DNA of 64,000 bases from NCBI RefSeq assembly GCF_900089755.1, contig NZ_FLOC01000015.1, positions 1 through 64,000 on the forward strand. The letters are read 5' to 3'. The notes under the pieces are model-generated. The model searched no databases. It saw nothing but the letters and a program-made list of their open reading frames with translations, and was not told the origin of the DNA. A program made the position numbers and the translations under genes. Positions 1 through 8,676 of this stretch are shown in pieces (within the stretch, counting starts at the first letter, position 1; the number at the start of each line of letters is the position of its first letter). This DNA comes from Marinomonas aquimarina. GTDB taxonomy: Bacteria > Pseudomonadota > Gammaproteobacteria > Pseudomonadales > Marinomonadaceae.

Positions 1-27
1 AACAGTGGCTAAACAATCTATGACAAC

Positions 28-104
28 GGAGTGGTAGTTCAGTTGGTTAGAATACCTGCCTGTCACGCAGGGGGTCGCGGGTTCGAGTCCCGTCCATTCC
101 GCCA
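28..104 (+). tRNA. tRNA-Asp (GTC)
   Basis: The 7-bp acceptor stem (GGAGTGG with CCATTCC), the anticodon arm CCTGCCTGTCACGCAGG with anticodon GTC, the TTCGAGTC T-loop and an encoded CCA end are all present. It is followed 48 bp later by tRNA-Val. The 27 bases before it are identical to those before the third Asp gene at 13610, so this is another copy of the same Asp-Val array. Confidence 0.96.
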
Positions 105-152
105 CTTACTTTTAATGAGAAGTAAGTTGGTAAGCAGTACCATCATTATGAT

Positions 153-228
153 GGGTGTGTAGCTCAGTTGGGAGAGCGTCGCCCTTACAAGGCGAATGTC
201 GGGAGTTCGAACCTCTCCACACCCACCA
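153..228 (+). tRNA. tRNA-Val (TAC)
   Basis: Acceptor stem GGGTGTG/CACACCC, anticodon loop CTTACAA (anticodon TAC), T-loop TTCGAAC and encoded CCA are visible. It is identical to the Val copies at 13500 and 13726. Confidence 0.96.
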
Positions 229-354
229 TATCCTTCAGCAAACCTTTCTTCTTCAGTCATCTTCAATCTGTCTCTTCTTAATATTCTCTCCTGAGGATTA
301 AAATCCAGCATGCTTGTCGTTTGTCTGGACAAATCTAGCCCAACTCTGTATTAA

Positions 355-374
355 TACTGTTTATTTAAACAGTG
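355..374 (+). promoter_or_regulatory. LexA (SOS) box upstream of dinB
   Basis: The sequence fits TACTGT-N8-ACAGTG, a near-perfect match to the enterobacterial LexA operator (CTGT-N8-ACAG core). It ends 7 bases before the dinB ATG, so LexA bound here would block transcription or early elongation. The same core occurs twice at 50007-50044, which supports this as the host's LexA site. Confidence 0.88.
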
Positions 375-381
375 CTTCGCT

Positions 382-1458
382 ATGCCGCCTATTCAGCCAC
401 AAAAGAAGATCATTCATATTGATATGGACGCCTTTTTTGCATCGGTCGAAATGCGTGATTACCCAGAATATCGTCATATCCCGCTTGCTGTCGGTGGCAG
501 TGAAAAACAACGCGGTGTGATCAGTACCTGTAATTATGAAGCGCGCCAGTACGGTGTTCGCTCAGCTATGTCAACGGCATGGGCGAAGAAGTTATGTCCT
601 CATCTCACGGTGGTCCCTGGTAGGATGCAAGTCTATCGGGATGTGTCTCAGAAAGTACGCGCCATCTTTGCACGCTATACCGATTTAATCGAGCCGCTGT
701 CTTTAGATGAAGCCTATTTAGATGTCTCTGACTGTCAGCAGCTGCATGGCTCAGCGACCTTGATTGCCGAAGCCATTAGGCATGACATTCGTGCAGAGCT
801 AAATCTAACGGCTTCTGCTGGGGTGGCCCCAATTAAGTTTCTTGCCAAAATTGCTTCGGATATGAACAAACCGGACGGCCAGTTTGTAATTACGCCAAAT
901 GAGATGCAAGACGTTATTGACTCACTACCGCTGGAGAAAATACCCGGTGTTGGTAAAGTCAGTTTAGAAAAACTTCAGCAAGCCGGTTTCTATGTTTGCT
1001 CGGACATTCGCAACAGCGACTATCTGACTCTGACGAGACGCTTTGGTCGTCTCGGTGAGTCGTTGTGGCATCGCAGTCATGGCATAGATCAAAGAGAAGT
1101 GACCCCCCATCGACAACGTAAATCAGTGGGAGTGGAAAGAACCTTTGCCCACAACATTTTTAGCTTTGATGAATGTTGGCAAATCATTGAGCAGAAGCTC
1201 TATCCAGAGTTATGCCAACGCCTCGAAAAGGTGTCGCCCGATAAGTCGATCACCAAACAAGGTATTAAGGTTAAGTTCGCAGACTTCCAGTTGACGACCA
1301 TTGAACATGTCCACGGCCAGTTAGATTTAGACTATTTTCGTGATCTCTTACAGCAGGTTTTGACGCGCCAAAATGGTCGTGAAATTCGTCTGTTGGGCCT
1401 GCATGTGATGCTAAAACCAGACCTAGCGTTGAAACAGCTCTGCCTAGATTTGTCATAG
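382..1458 (+). CDS. dinB: DNA polymerase IV (Y-family translesion polymerase)
   Basis: This is an error-prone polymerase that bypasses damaged template bases; 358 aa is the normal length. The N-terminal motif HIDMDAFFASVE supplies the metal ligand D14. SLDEAYLDVS supplies D109/E110. NYEAR and the helix-hairpin-helix LEKIPGVGKVS (thumb entry, about residue 190) are present. The C-terminal little-finger domain ends in a run resembling a beta-clamp-binding tail (KQLCLDL). A LexA box lies just upstream, so the gene should be SOS-induced. No clear Shine-Dalgarno precedes the ATG, and no other in-frame start fits between the operator and the HIDMD motif. It is monocistronic as far as can be seen. 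Confidence 0.96.
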   Translation: MPPIQPQKKIIHIDMDAFFASVEMRDYPEYRHIPLAVGGSEKQRGVISTCNYEARQYGVRSAMSTAWAKKLCPHLTVVPGRMQVYRDVSQKVRAIFARYTDLIEPLSLDEAYLDVSDCQQLHGSATLIAEAIRHDIRAELNLTASAGVAPIKFLAKIASDMNKPDGQFVITPNEMQDVIDSLPLEKIPGVGKVSLEKLQQAGFYVCSDIRNSDYLTLTRRFGRLGESLWHRSHGIDQREVTPHRQRKSVGVERTFAHNIFSFDECWQIIEQKLYPELCQRLEKVSPDKSITKQGIKVKFADFQLTTIEHVHGQLDLDYFRDLLQQVLTRQNGREIRLLGLHVMLKPDLALKQLCLDLS

Positions 1459-1579
1459 TTCAAATTCACTTACAGCGTTGCTTTCTGTCCCTATTTATTT
1501 TCTCAAAGTGTGTACCTGTCTCAGCGCTATCTTCAGCACTAACATGACGGGGTTTTATGACGCTAAATGAGGAATCAAA

Positions 1580-2596
1580 ATGGGGTTGGATTTGGTCACT
1601 GTCTGGGGGCTTATACTGGCTTTCGGGCTGATGGTGTACGTTTTATTGGATGGCTTTCATTTGGGGGTAGGGCTACTCGGTTTTACCGTGCATAGTCCGC
1701 AGCAAAGAGGAAATCTAGTTGCGTCTCTCGCGCCCGTCTGTGGTGCGAATGTCGCTTGGTTAATCCTATGCAGTATCGGTCTGATGGTGGCTTTTCCATT
1801 GGCTGCCGCGCTGCTGCTGGACGCGCTCTATATACCTGTATTGATCATGCTTGCCGCTTTGGGGCTTCGTAATCTGGCGTTTCATGGCCTGTTAAAGACC
1901 TCTCAGGCATATAGTCATTCATGGCAGCTGTTATTTAGTGCCAGTGCCTTGATCGCAACCTTTAGCCAAGGCGCGATGATAGGGGCCGTATTGCAAGGCG
2001 TGTCGATCGAGCAGCAAACTTATATCGGTGGTGCTTGGGATTGGCTGACTTGGTTCAGTGTATTGACCGGCGTGTGCCTAATGCTCACCTACGCCTTACT
2101 GGGCGCAACCTGGCTATTAGCCACCAACAAGGACCAAGGTTTTAGTGAGCAAATGCGCCACTACTCACATCATTTGTTGGTTTGGCTGGGCTATGCGGTC
2201 ATGAGTTTACAGCTAGTGATTCCATTTTTGACGCCAGAGCTTAGACAGCGTTGGCTGGGACTGCCGAATTTCTTCTATATGGGGTTTGTGCCCATGTTAG
2301 GGTTAATGGCATTCGTATGGGCCTATTATGTGATCCGCTTTTCTAAATGGCGGGTTTGGCCACTAGGCATAGTGCTAATGTTTTTAGGAACGGTCTACTT
2401 TATGCTGATCACCTGTCTTTGGCCGGCCATCATTGCGCCTGATATCACGCTCCATAGGGCGGCAGCAGCAGAGTCGAGTTTGATGCTCTACTTGTGGGGA
2501 GCCGTTATCCTGGTATCGGCTTTGTCTGGCTACTTATATTGGGCATATCAAGCGTTTTATGTGCAAGGGCGAAGGGTGAGCCGCTACCATAGCTAA
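1580..2596 (+). CDS. Orphan, degenerate CydB-like (bd oxidase subunit II) membrane protein
   Basis: This 338-aa polytopic protein aligns along its length with the canonical CydB at 24549-25544 (shared VLLDGF.LGVG, YALLGA.., AAA.SSL). No cydA is adjacent. Aligned by eye with E. coli CydB, the acidic residues of the quinol/proton side are changed: D29 becomes H27, and the block PHWDGN becomes PVCGAN, which loses D58. GNETW of its paralogue becomes ANVAW. A GAGGA ribosome-binding site precedes the ATG. It may be a non-catalytic paralogue or an assembly or membrane protein that no longer carries out CydB chemistry. The family assignment is firm; the function is not known. Confidence 0.8.
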   Translation: MGLDLVTVWGLILAFGLMVYVLLDGFHLGVGLLGFTVHSPQQRGNLVASLAPVCGANVAWLILCSIGLMVAFPLAAALLLDALYIPVLIMLAALGLRNLAFHGLLKTSQAYSHSWQLLFSASALIATFSQGAMIGAVLQGVSIEQQTYIGGAWDWLTWFSVLTGVCLMLTYALLGATWLLATNKDQGFSEQMRHYSHHLLVWLGYAVMSLQLVIPFLTPELRQRWLGLPNFFYMGFVPMLGLMAFVWAYYVIRFSKWRVWPLGIVLMFLGTVYFMLITCLWPAIIAPDITLHRAAAAESSLMLYLWGAVILVSALSGYLYWAYQAFYVQGRRVSRYHS

Positions 2597-2604
2597 GTGG
2601 TTAT

Positions 2605-2622
2605 CGAGCCCATTAGGGCTCG
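2605..2622. terminator. Hairpin between convergent CydB-like gene and MocR regulator
   Basis: A 7-bp perfect stem CGAGCCC/GGGCTCG with a 4-base loop lies at the junction of two convergent genes and overlaps the regulator's stop codon. It has no good T-tract on either side, so it may be a weak bidirectional or Rho-assisted terminator. Confidence 0.4.
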
Positions 2623-4028
2623 TCCTTAAGTAACGTGTGAAACAGTAACTGGAGCGCACTTCTGCGACCTTCTGTTAACGGTTGCGAAAAACTTAAACGC
2701 ATATGGTTGCGGTACAAACCATGGGCAGAGAAAAGGGCGCCGGGGGTTAATACAACGCCCTTTTCTAGCAAGGACGGGTAGCTTTTCTGAGTGTCTATGT
2801 GTTCTGGCAGCTCAACCCAGCAGCTTAAGCCTCCCTGAGGACGGCTAAATTTAATGGCTTGGCCCCAGCCCCGCTTCAATTCAGTCAGCAGTTGATCACT
2901 TTGTTCTTTAAGTTGTTGCCGATATTGATTCGCGTGCCGCTTAAAATGCCCCTGATGAATAAACGCCGCTAAGCCCTGCTGGATAGCTTGTGGGCTGGCG
3001 AGTTGCGTGATCAGTTTTAGCTGAACAATTTTGGCATGCAAGCGGCCCCCAGCGATCCAGCCCATACGCAGTTCACGGGATAAACACTTGGAAAATGAAC
3101 CACACAAAATGACACGGCCTTGTGTGCACTCACTTTTGATGGCAGGACAGGGACCGTTTTGAAAGCCTAGTTCGCCATAAATGTCGTCTTCGATAATATA
3201 AAAATCGTGCTGATTCGCCAGCATTAGCAAGGCTTTCATGTTCGCCACAGGCATTTTTGAACCTGTGGGCGTATGGAAGTTTGGTGTGACAATGCACGCT
3301 TTAATGGGCCAGTGTTGAATCTTAGCTTCAAGCTCAGCGATATCTAACCCTGTGTTCGAGTCGGAGGGGATTTCAATCACGTTCAGCCCTAATTGCTCCA
3401 ATTGCTGTAACACACCATAAAAGGCAGGGGATTCAATCGCTACGGTATCTCCCGCCTGACAAGAAGCCATCAAGGCAAGAAACAGCGCATGCTGGCAGCC
3501 ACTGGTAATACACAGATCCTCGGCGTTCATCGGCGTGTTGCGCTGGCGATAGAGGTCCACAATTGCTTGACGTAAACCTGCGTAGCCTTTTGGCTCATCG
3601 TAATAGTACGCTTTTTGCTCAGGGTGAGTGCGAGACGACTTAGCAATCATACGATTCAGTGTGATCAGGTGTTGCGACACTGGCGTTGAACCATCGCTCG
3701 GAAGAATGTCGAATGCCGCACTGCGGGACATGATATCGCGGAAAATATCTGGCACGTTGACGGGCGCGGGGACAGAGGGGGTGGATACCTTGCGCGGCAG
3801 ATCAGTGTATGACATGCCTTCGGCGACGAAATAGCCTGATTTAGGCACGGCGTACACCAGTTGGTCCGCCTCTAACTTATGCAGGGCATGCACTACCGTT
3901 GCTTTAGACAAAGTGTGTTGCTGACACAAGGTTCTGACAGAGGGGAGCTTTTCACCCACTTGGTATCTGCCGGCTTGAATCTGTTGGCGCAGCAAGACTT
4001 CTAGAGCCTGATAGCGAAACGCTGACAT
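2613..4028 (-). CDS. MocR/PdxR-type regulator (GntR HTH fused to PLP aminotransferase fold)
   Basis: The 471-aa protein has an N-terminal GntR winged helix (about residues 3-72, with GEKLPSVRTLCQQH and ATVVHALHKLE). A linker follows, then a fold-type I aminotransferase domain (about 110-465). ITSGCQHAL, the NFHTPTG loop and the Schiff-base lysine K314 in GSFSKCLSRELRMGW are present, so PLP binding is expected. The start is backed by AGGAGG 6 bases upstream. Family members usually sense PLP or amino acids and control a nearby or divergent gene. Here the divergent neighbour is ggt, 160 bp away, which is a reasonable but unproven target. Confidence 0.9.
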   Translation of the reverse strand: MSAFRYQALEVLLRQQIQAGRYQVGEKLPSVRTLCQQHTLSKATVVHALHKLEADQLVYAVPKSGYFVAEGMSYTDLPRKVSTPSVPAPVNVPDIFRDIMSRSAAFDILPSDGSTPVSQHLITLNRMIAKSSRTHPEQKAYYYDEPKGYAGLRQAIVDLYRQRNTPMNAEDLCITSGCQHALFLALMASCQAGDTVAIESPAFYGVLQQLEQLGLNVIEIPSDSNTGLDIAELEAKIQHWPIKACIVTPNFHTPTGSKMPVANMKALLMLANQHDFYIIEDDIYGELGFQNGPCPAIKSECTQGRVILCGSFSKCLSRELRMGWIAGGRLHAKIVQLKLITQLASPQAIQQGLAAFIHQGHFKRHANQYRQQLKEQSDQLLTELKRGWGQAIKFSRPQGGLSCWVELPEHIDTQKSYPSLLEKGVVLTPGALFSAHGLYRNHMRLSFSQPLTEGRRSALQLLFHTLLKDEP

Positions 4029-4190
4029 GGCGACCTCCTAAATGGTTTAACTGGGCATATTTTATCGTATTTTATTTATAATAATGCGTTTCTGTCCCGA
4101 TTTTGTGGCCGCGTAATTATGCCACAATCCTTTACTATGACTTCTTAAGACGACGCTTGATTGGCAAGCCCACCATATAAGGACTGTATT

Positions 4191-5942
4191 ATGAATGTTG
4201 CCGGCAAATCTTTGCTGTTATCGATGGCTCTTTTTGCTTACCACAGTGCATACGCCACCAGTCAGGTCGCCGATGCCTATGCGCCGGAAGCGCAAGGCGA
4301 GCTTCAGCAAAAGAACTTAGTAGAAGCCAAGCAGTTCATGGTGGCTGCGGCGAACCCAAAAGCGGTTGAAGCCGGCTATGCCATCTTAAAGCAGGGCGGC
4401 TCTGTAATGGATGCTTATGTGGCGGTACAGTCAGCTTTAGGGCTTGTAGAGCCCCAGTCGTCGGGCTTAGGCGGTGGTGCTTTTGCGGTGTATTACGATG
4501 CCCAGCAGAAAAAACTGACTACTTTTGATGCGCGTGAAACCGCGCCTCAAGCAGCCACACCAGAATTATTTCAACACCAAGATGGCACGCCCTATCAGTT
4601 TTATGATGCGGTCATTGGGGGCCGCTCGGTGGGCACGCCGGGCACGGTGGCACTGATGGAAACCCTACATAAGACGAACGGCAAATTGCCTTGGACGCGT
4701 CTGTTTCAGTCAGCCATCGAGTTGGCCAATCATGGCTTTGCAATCTCACCAAGGATGGCGGGGGCCATCGCTAACAGTAAAGAGTCCCTAGCGCGCTACC
4801 CTGACACAGCAGCCTATTTCTTGGATGCCAAGGGAGCGCCTAGGGCAGCAGGCTTTGTGCTCAAAAATCCTGCTTACGCACGTACTTTGACCCGTATTGC
4901 CCAATCTGGCGCTGAGGCCTTTTATCACGGCGCCATCGCAGAAGACATCGTCCATGCGGTGCGTTCTGTCTCCGATAATCCAGGTGTTTTATCCTTGTCT
5001 GACTTTATGTTGTATAAAGTCAAAGAGCGCGAGGCCACGTGTTTGCCATATGAGCAATACGCTATCTGTGGTATGGGGCCACCTAGCTCGGGCGCACTCA
5101 CGGTTGGCCAGATACTAGGGATGACAAAACATTTTGACCTGTCAGCCATGGGGCCAACCTCGCCTAAAGCTTGGCAGATTATTGGCGATGCGTCGCGATT
5201 AGCCTTTGCCGATCGGGGGCGTTATATCGCTGATACCGATTATGTGCCCATGCCCGAAGGCTTGTTGGAGGATGACTATCTCGCAGCGCGCGCTACATTA
5301 ATCACCCCAGGCAAAGCCTTAACAAGTGTGTCGGCAGGGGAGCCCCGCTGGGAGCAAGCCATTGCGTTGGCCGATGACCAAGCCATTGAATTCCCGAGCA
5401 CCAGTCATATCTCAATTGTAGATGCCGAGGGCAATGCCTTATCTGTGACGACAACGATTGAAAATGGTTTTGGCTCACGTGTTATGAGCAACGGTTTTCT
5501 ACTCAATAACGAATTGACGGACTTTTCATTTGCCGCCCATCGGAATGGATATCCAATTGCCAATCGTTTAGAGCCTGGTAAACGTCCTCGTTCCTCCATG
5601 GCGCCGACCATCGTCATGAAAGACGGTAAACCCTATATGGTGGTGGGATCGCCTGGGGGCAGTCGAATCATTGGCTATGTGTCAAAAGCGCTGATTGCCC
5701 ACTTAGAGTGGGGGATGGACATGCAGCAAGCGATTTCCTTACCGAATATGCTCAATCGTTTTGGCACCTATGATGTGGAAAAAGGCACATCAGCGGAGGC
5801 TTTGGTGCCAGCATTAGAAGCGATGGGGTATAAGGTCTCAGTCACGAACCTGAATTCTGGGCTGCAGGGAATCCTGATCGAGGACGGCAAACTTTATGGT
5901 GGCGCTGATCCCCGACGTGAAGGTATGGTGCTTGGGGACTGA
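4191..5942 (+). CDS. ggt: Gamma-glutamyltranspeptidase precursor
   Basis: A secreted Ntn-hydrolase that cleaves gamma-glutamyl bonds (glutathione and others) in the periplasm. I place the start at the ATG at 4191, with AAGGA 7 bases upstream, rather than an upstream TTG at 4161. This gives 583 aa with a signal peptide ending near AYA. The autoprocessing site and nucleophile is Thr404 in STSHIS, which opens the small subunit. GSGG-type substrate loop sequences (GSPGGSRIIGYV) and LLNNELTDFSF are present. The large-subunit markers SSGLGGGAF and the FDARE arginine are also intact, so the enzyme should be active. It is divergent from the MocR-type gene and its GSH-related substrate suggests amino-acid salvage. 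Confidence 0.93.
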   Translation: MNVAGKSLLLSMALFAYHSAYATSQVADAYAPEAQGELQQKNLVEAKQFMVAAANPKAVEAGYAILKQGGSVMDAYVAVQSALGLVEPQSSGLGGGAFAVYYDAQQKKLTTFDARETAPQAATPELFQHQDGTPYQFYDAVIGGRSVGTPGTVALMETLHKTNGKLPWTRLFQSAIELANHGFAISPRMAGAIANSKESLARYPDTAAYFLDAKGAPRAAGFVLKNPAYARTLTRIAQSGAEAFYHGAIAEDIVHAVRSVSDNPGVLSLSDFMLYKVKEREATCLPYEQYAICGMGPPSSGALTVGQILGMTKHFDLSAMGPTSPKAWQIIGDASRLAFADRGRYIADTDYVPMPEGLLEDDYLAARATLITPGKALTSVSAGEPRWEQAIALADDQAIEFPSTSHISIVDAEGNALSVTTTIENGFGSRVMSNGFLLNNELTDFSFAAHRNGYPIANRLEPGKRPRSSMAPTIVMKDGKPYMVVGSPGGSRIIGYVSKALIAHLEWGMDMQQAISLPNMLNRFGTYDVEKGTSAEALVPALEAMGYKVSVTNLNSGLQGILIEDGKLYGGADPRREGMVLGD

Positions 5943-5946
5943 TAGC

Positions 5947-5978
5947 AAAAAAACGAGCTCATAGGGGGCTGAGCTCGG
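5947..5978 (-). terminator. Intrinsic terminator of the REC-GGDEF-EAL gene
   Basis: Read on the minus strand, a GAGCTC-based stem (arms CGAGCTC/GAGCTCG) is followed directly by seven T residues, 50 bases past the stop of the minus-strand gene. It is also a few bases past the ggt stop, so it may work for both convergent genes. Confidence 0.75.
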
Positions 5979-6030
5979 TAACGGTGTTGCCAATCAAACA
6001 GGAGATGGTCTGGGCTGCTTAAGTGCAGTG

Positions 6031-8478
6031 TCAGCTAAGCTGATATTTTTCGGTGAGCTCTGCCTCAGGAATGGGGCGACTGTAGAAATAGCCCTGCATG
6101 ATGGGACAGCCCATTTCACTGAGCTTCTCGGCATGCTCCTCACTTTCGACACCTTCAGCCACCACCGAAAGCTTAAGGCCATTCGCCATCTGGATAATGG
6201 CCGCGATGATGGTGAGGTTGGTGGCATCGTGAAGCATGTTTTTGACAAAGCTTTGATCGATTTTCAATGTGTCTAACGGAAAGTCTTTAATATAGGACAA
6301 GCTGGAGTAGCCGGTACCAAAGTCATCTAAGGCAATGTTTACACCGATTTCCTTCAGGTCGTGAATGAGTTGTTTGGCGTGTTCTATATTTTTCGCCAGT
6401 ACACTTTCGGTCAGCTCAATCTCGATTAAGTTTGGGTTGACGTCAGTGCTCTCAATGACGCTTTTTACTGTATCGATAAAGTGCTTGTCCTCGAACTGTA
6501 CGGTAGAAACGTTAATGGCGACAGACAGCTGGTGGCCACGTTGTTGCCAGCGGGCAGCTTGCGAGCAGGCTTGATAGAGAATGTGCTCCCCTAAGGGAAT
6601 AATAAGGCCTGTTTCTTCTGCGATCGGGATGAAATCACAGGGTGAGATCAGCTGGTTGTCATGATTGCGCCATCGAACTAGGGCTTCGACTCCCAAGATT
6701 TGTTGGGTGTTGGTATTCACCTTGGGCTGATAATGAATTTCAAAACACTGGCGATCGTTCTTGGAACTTAGAGCTTTTTCCAGCTGATGCTTGAGCTGCA
6801 GCTTTTTTTCTAACTGATCATTGTAAAAACTGTATTGGTTTTTACCGGCGGCTTTCGCAGAAAACAGGGCGGACTCAGAGTGACGATAAAGCTCGTCTAA
6901 ATCTCGGCTGTCTTCTGGATAGATGGAAACCCCGATGCTGGCTGAGATCTTGAGCTTCTCGCCACGGGCTTCCCATTGTGAATTGAAAATCTTTTCGATT
7001 AGATGAATGTGACGGGTGACCTCAATACTGCTGTTGAGGTCGGATAATAGAATTAAAAACTCATCTCCGCCTGGTCTAAACAGATTGCCGTCTAGGCTTA
7101 AGTCTACCTGCAATTCATAGGCAATCTGCTGCAAGATCATGTCGCCAACTTCGTGCCCAACCAACTCGTTGACACCTTTAAAATCGTCAAGGTCGATCAT
7201 GATCATAGCCACTTTCTGTGGGCGCCCGCGGGCTTTGTTAATGGCCTGTTGAGCACGATCTCTTAACAGTAAGCGGTTGGGTAAATCCGTCAATGGGTCA
7301 TGTTGCGCCAAATGGGTCATTTTTATGGCCATGGCGCGTGCTTCACTGACATCATGGAAGACAATGATGGCCCCCGTGACCTTGCCTTCATGATTGCGAA
7401 TCGGGGCAGCAGAGTCTTCTACGGAAATGCATTTTGTTTGCGATGAGCCAAGGCAGCAGTTCAATGCCATCCCGACAATTCGTTCTTCCTTTAAAGCCAA
7501 TCTGATTGGATTTTTGTAAGGTGCACCAGAGTCAGCGTCGAACAACGGCATAACGGTTTCAATCGTTTGCCCTAGCGCATTGTGAAAGGACCAGCCTGTC
7601 ATTTCTTCCGCAATCGGGTTTAAAAAGGTCACCAGTCCTTTGGTATCGGTGGCGATCACCGCATCACCTATCGAGCTCAGGGTGACCCTCATACGCTCCT
7701 TTTCATCAATTAACGATTGCTCTGCTAGCTTCCTCGCGGTGATGTCATGGATCAGGGTTAGAAAACCTTGCTCAGGGTTGTCGCTATCTCTTGGCACGAT
7801 TTTGAGCTGCCCGATCAGCGGGGCTTCATCTAACGGATGGCAGTCAATGTCCATCGAGAAAGTTTTTTGGAGTGAGTTAAGATTACTCAAATCCCTGTAG
7901 GCCTGAGCTGGCAAAACTTCACTGATGTGCTGTCCAAGCATCTGAGTCGCTGCAGTGTTAAACCAATGGCCCTTGATATCATTACAATAAATGTTGTGGC
8001 CATCCCCATCCCAGTAGGCAACGAAGGCGGGTAGGGCATGCATCAGGTGGGTGATATCATCAGCGTTTTTTTGGATGCGTGCACTTTGTCGTTGCAGTGT
8101 AAGTTGGGTGTTCACACGAGCTTTGGTAATGGCAATATCGATGGGCTTGCTGATGTAATCTGCCGCGCCCATTTCCAGTGTTTTCAGCTCATGGTCGCCA
8201 TCGTTGTGACTGGTAATAAATATAACTGGCGTGTCTTCATGCCCCGGCAAGGCTCTGATTTGTTGATAGGTTTCGTAGCCATCCATCTCAGGCATCTCAA
8301 TGTCTAAGATGATGAGGTCTAGGGAGTCTTGTTGAGCAATACTGATCGCATCTCTGCCGCTGGTGGCGAAAAAGATGGTGGCCAGATCTTTGATGCTCTC
8401 ATTCAAGATTTTCAAAATGGACGGTGAGTCGTCCGTGATTAAAATAGAAGGCTTTACTGTATCACTGTGAAACATCAT
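6031..8478 (-). CDS. Response regulator with PAS-PAS-GGDEF-EAL output (c-di-GMP turnover)
   Basis: An 815-aa cytoplasmic protein. The receiver domain (about 10-125) has phosphoacceptor D59 and acidic D16/D17. Two PAS domains follow at about 145-255 and 262-380. A diguanylate cyclase domain (about 385-555) has an intact GGDEF at 470-474; no RxxD inhibitory site is visible just before it. The EAL phosphodiesterase domain (about 570-810) has EAL at 598-600 and DDFGTGYSS. Both catalytic motifs are intact, so either or both activities are possible. It has no TM segment. It is divergent from the hybrid kinase at 8677 across about 200 bp, which makes that kinase the obvious candidate phosphodonor. 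Confidence 0.93.
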   Translation of the reverse strand: MMFHSDTVKPSILITDDSPSILKILNESIKDLATIFFATSGRDAISIAQQDSLDLIILDIEMPEMDGYETYQQIRALPGHEDTPVIFITSHNDGDHELKTLEMGAADYISKPIDIAITKARVNTQLTLQRQSARIQKNADDITHLMHALPAFVAYWDGDGHNIYCNDIKGHWFNTAATQMLGQHISEVLPAQAYRDLSNLNSLQKTFSMDIDCHPLDEAPLIGQLKIVPRDSDNPEQGFLTLIHDITARKLAEQSLIDEKERMRVTLSSIGDAVIATDTKGLVTFLNPIAEEMTGWSFHNALGQTIETVMPLFDADSGAPYKNPIRLALKEERIVGMALNCCLGSSQTKCISVEDSAAPIRNHEGKVTGAIIVFHDVSEARAMAIKMTHLAQHDPLTDLPNRLLLRDRAQQAINKARGRPQKVAMIMIDLDDFKGVNELVGHEVGDMILQQIAYELQVDLSLDGNLFRPGGDEFLILLSDLNSSIEVTRHIHLIEKIFNSQWEARGEKLKISASIGVSIYPEDSRDLDELYRHSESALFSAKAAGKNQYSFYNDQLEKKLQLKHQLEKALSSKNDRQCFEIHYQPKVNTNTQQILGVEALVRWRNHDNQLISPCDFIPIAEETGLIIPLGEHILYQACSQAARWQQRGHQLSVAINVSTVQFEDKHFIDTVKSVIESTDVNPNLIEIELTESVLAKNIEHAKQLIHDLKEIGVNIALDDFGTGYSSLSYIKDFPLDTLKIDQSFVKNMLHDATNLTIIAAIIQMANGLKLSVVAEGVESEEHAEKLSEMGCPIMQGYFYSRPIPEAELTEKYQLS

Positions 8479-8676
8479 CCTATCCTTGTTCCTATCACAT
8501 GATGTTATGGCTCATCTGAGTGTAGCAGCTGACTTTAAAGAAGTATGGGGGATTTACAATTTGTTAAATAATAAGTTTATACAGGGCCGGGAGATCCTCT
8601 ATCCTTAAATGACGTCGGTTTTATCTGTGTCATCCGAAGTTGTCACAGATCGCTAAATGAATAGATAGGAAGTCTT

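Noticed and set aside
63..332. Minus-strand ORF across the first tRNA pair (and similar at 13395-13598)
   Set aside because: Runs antisense through tRNA genes and is identical in both arrays because the tRNAs are; not a protein gene.
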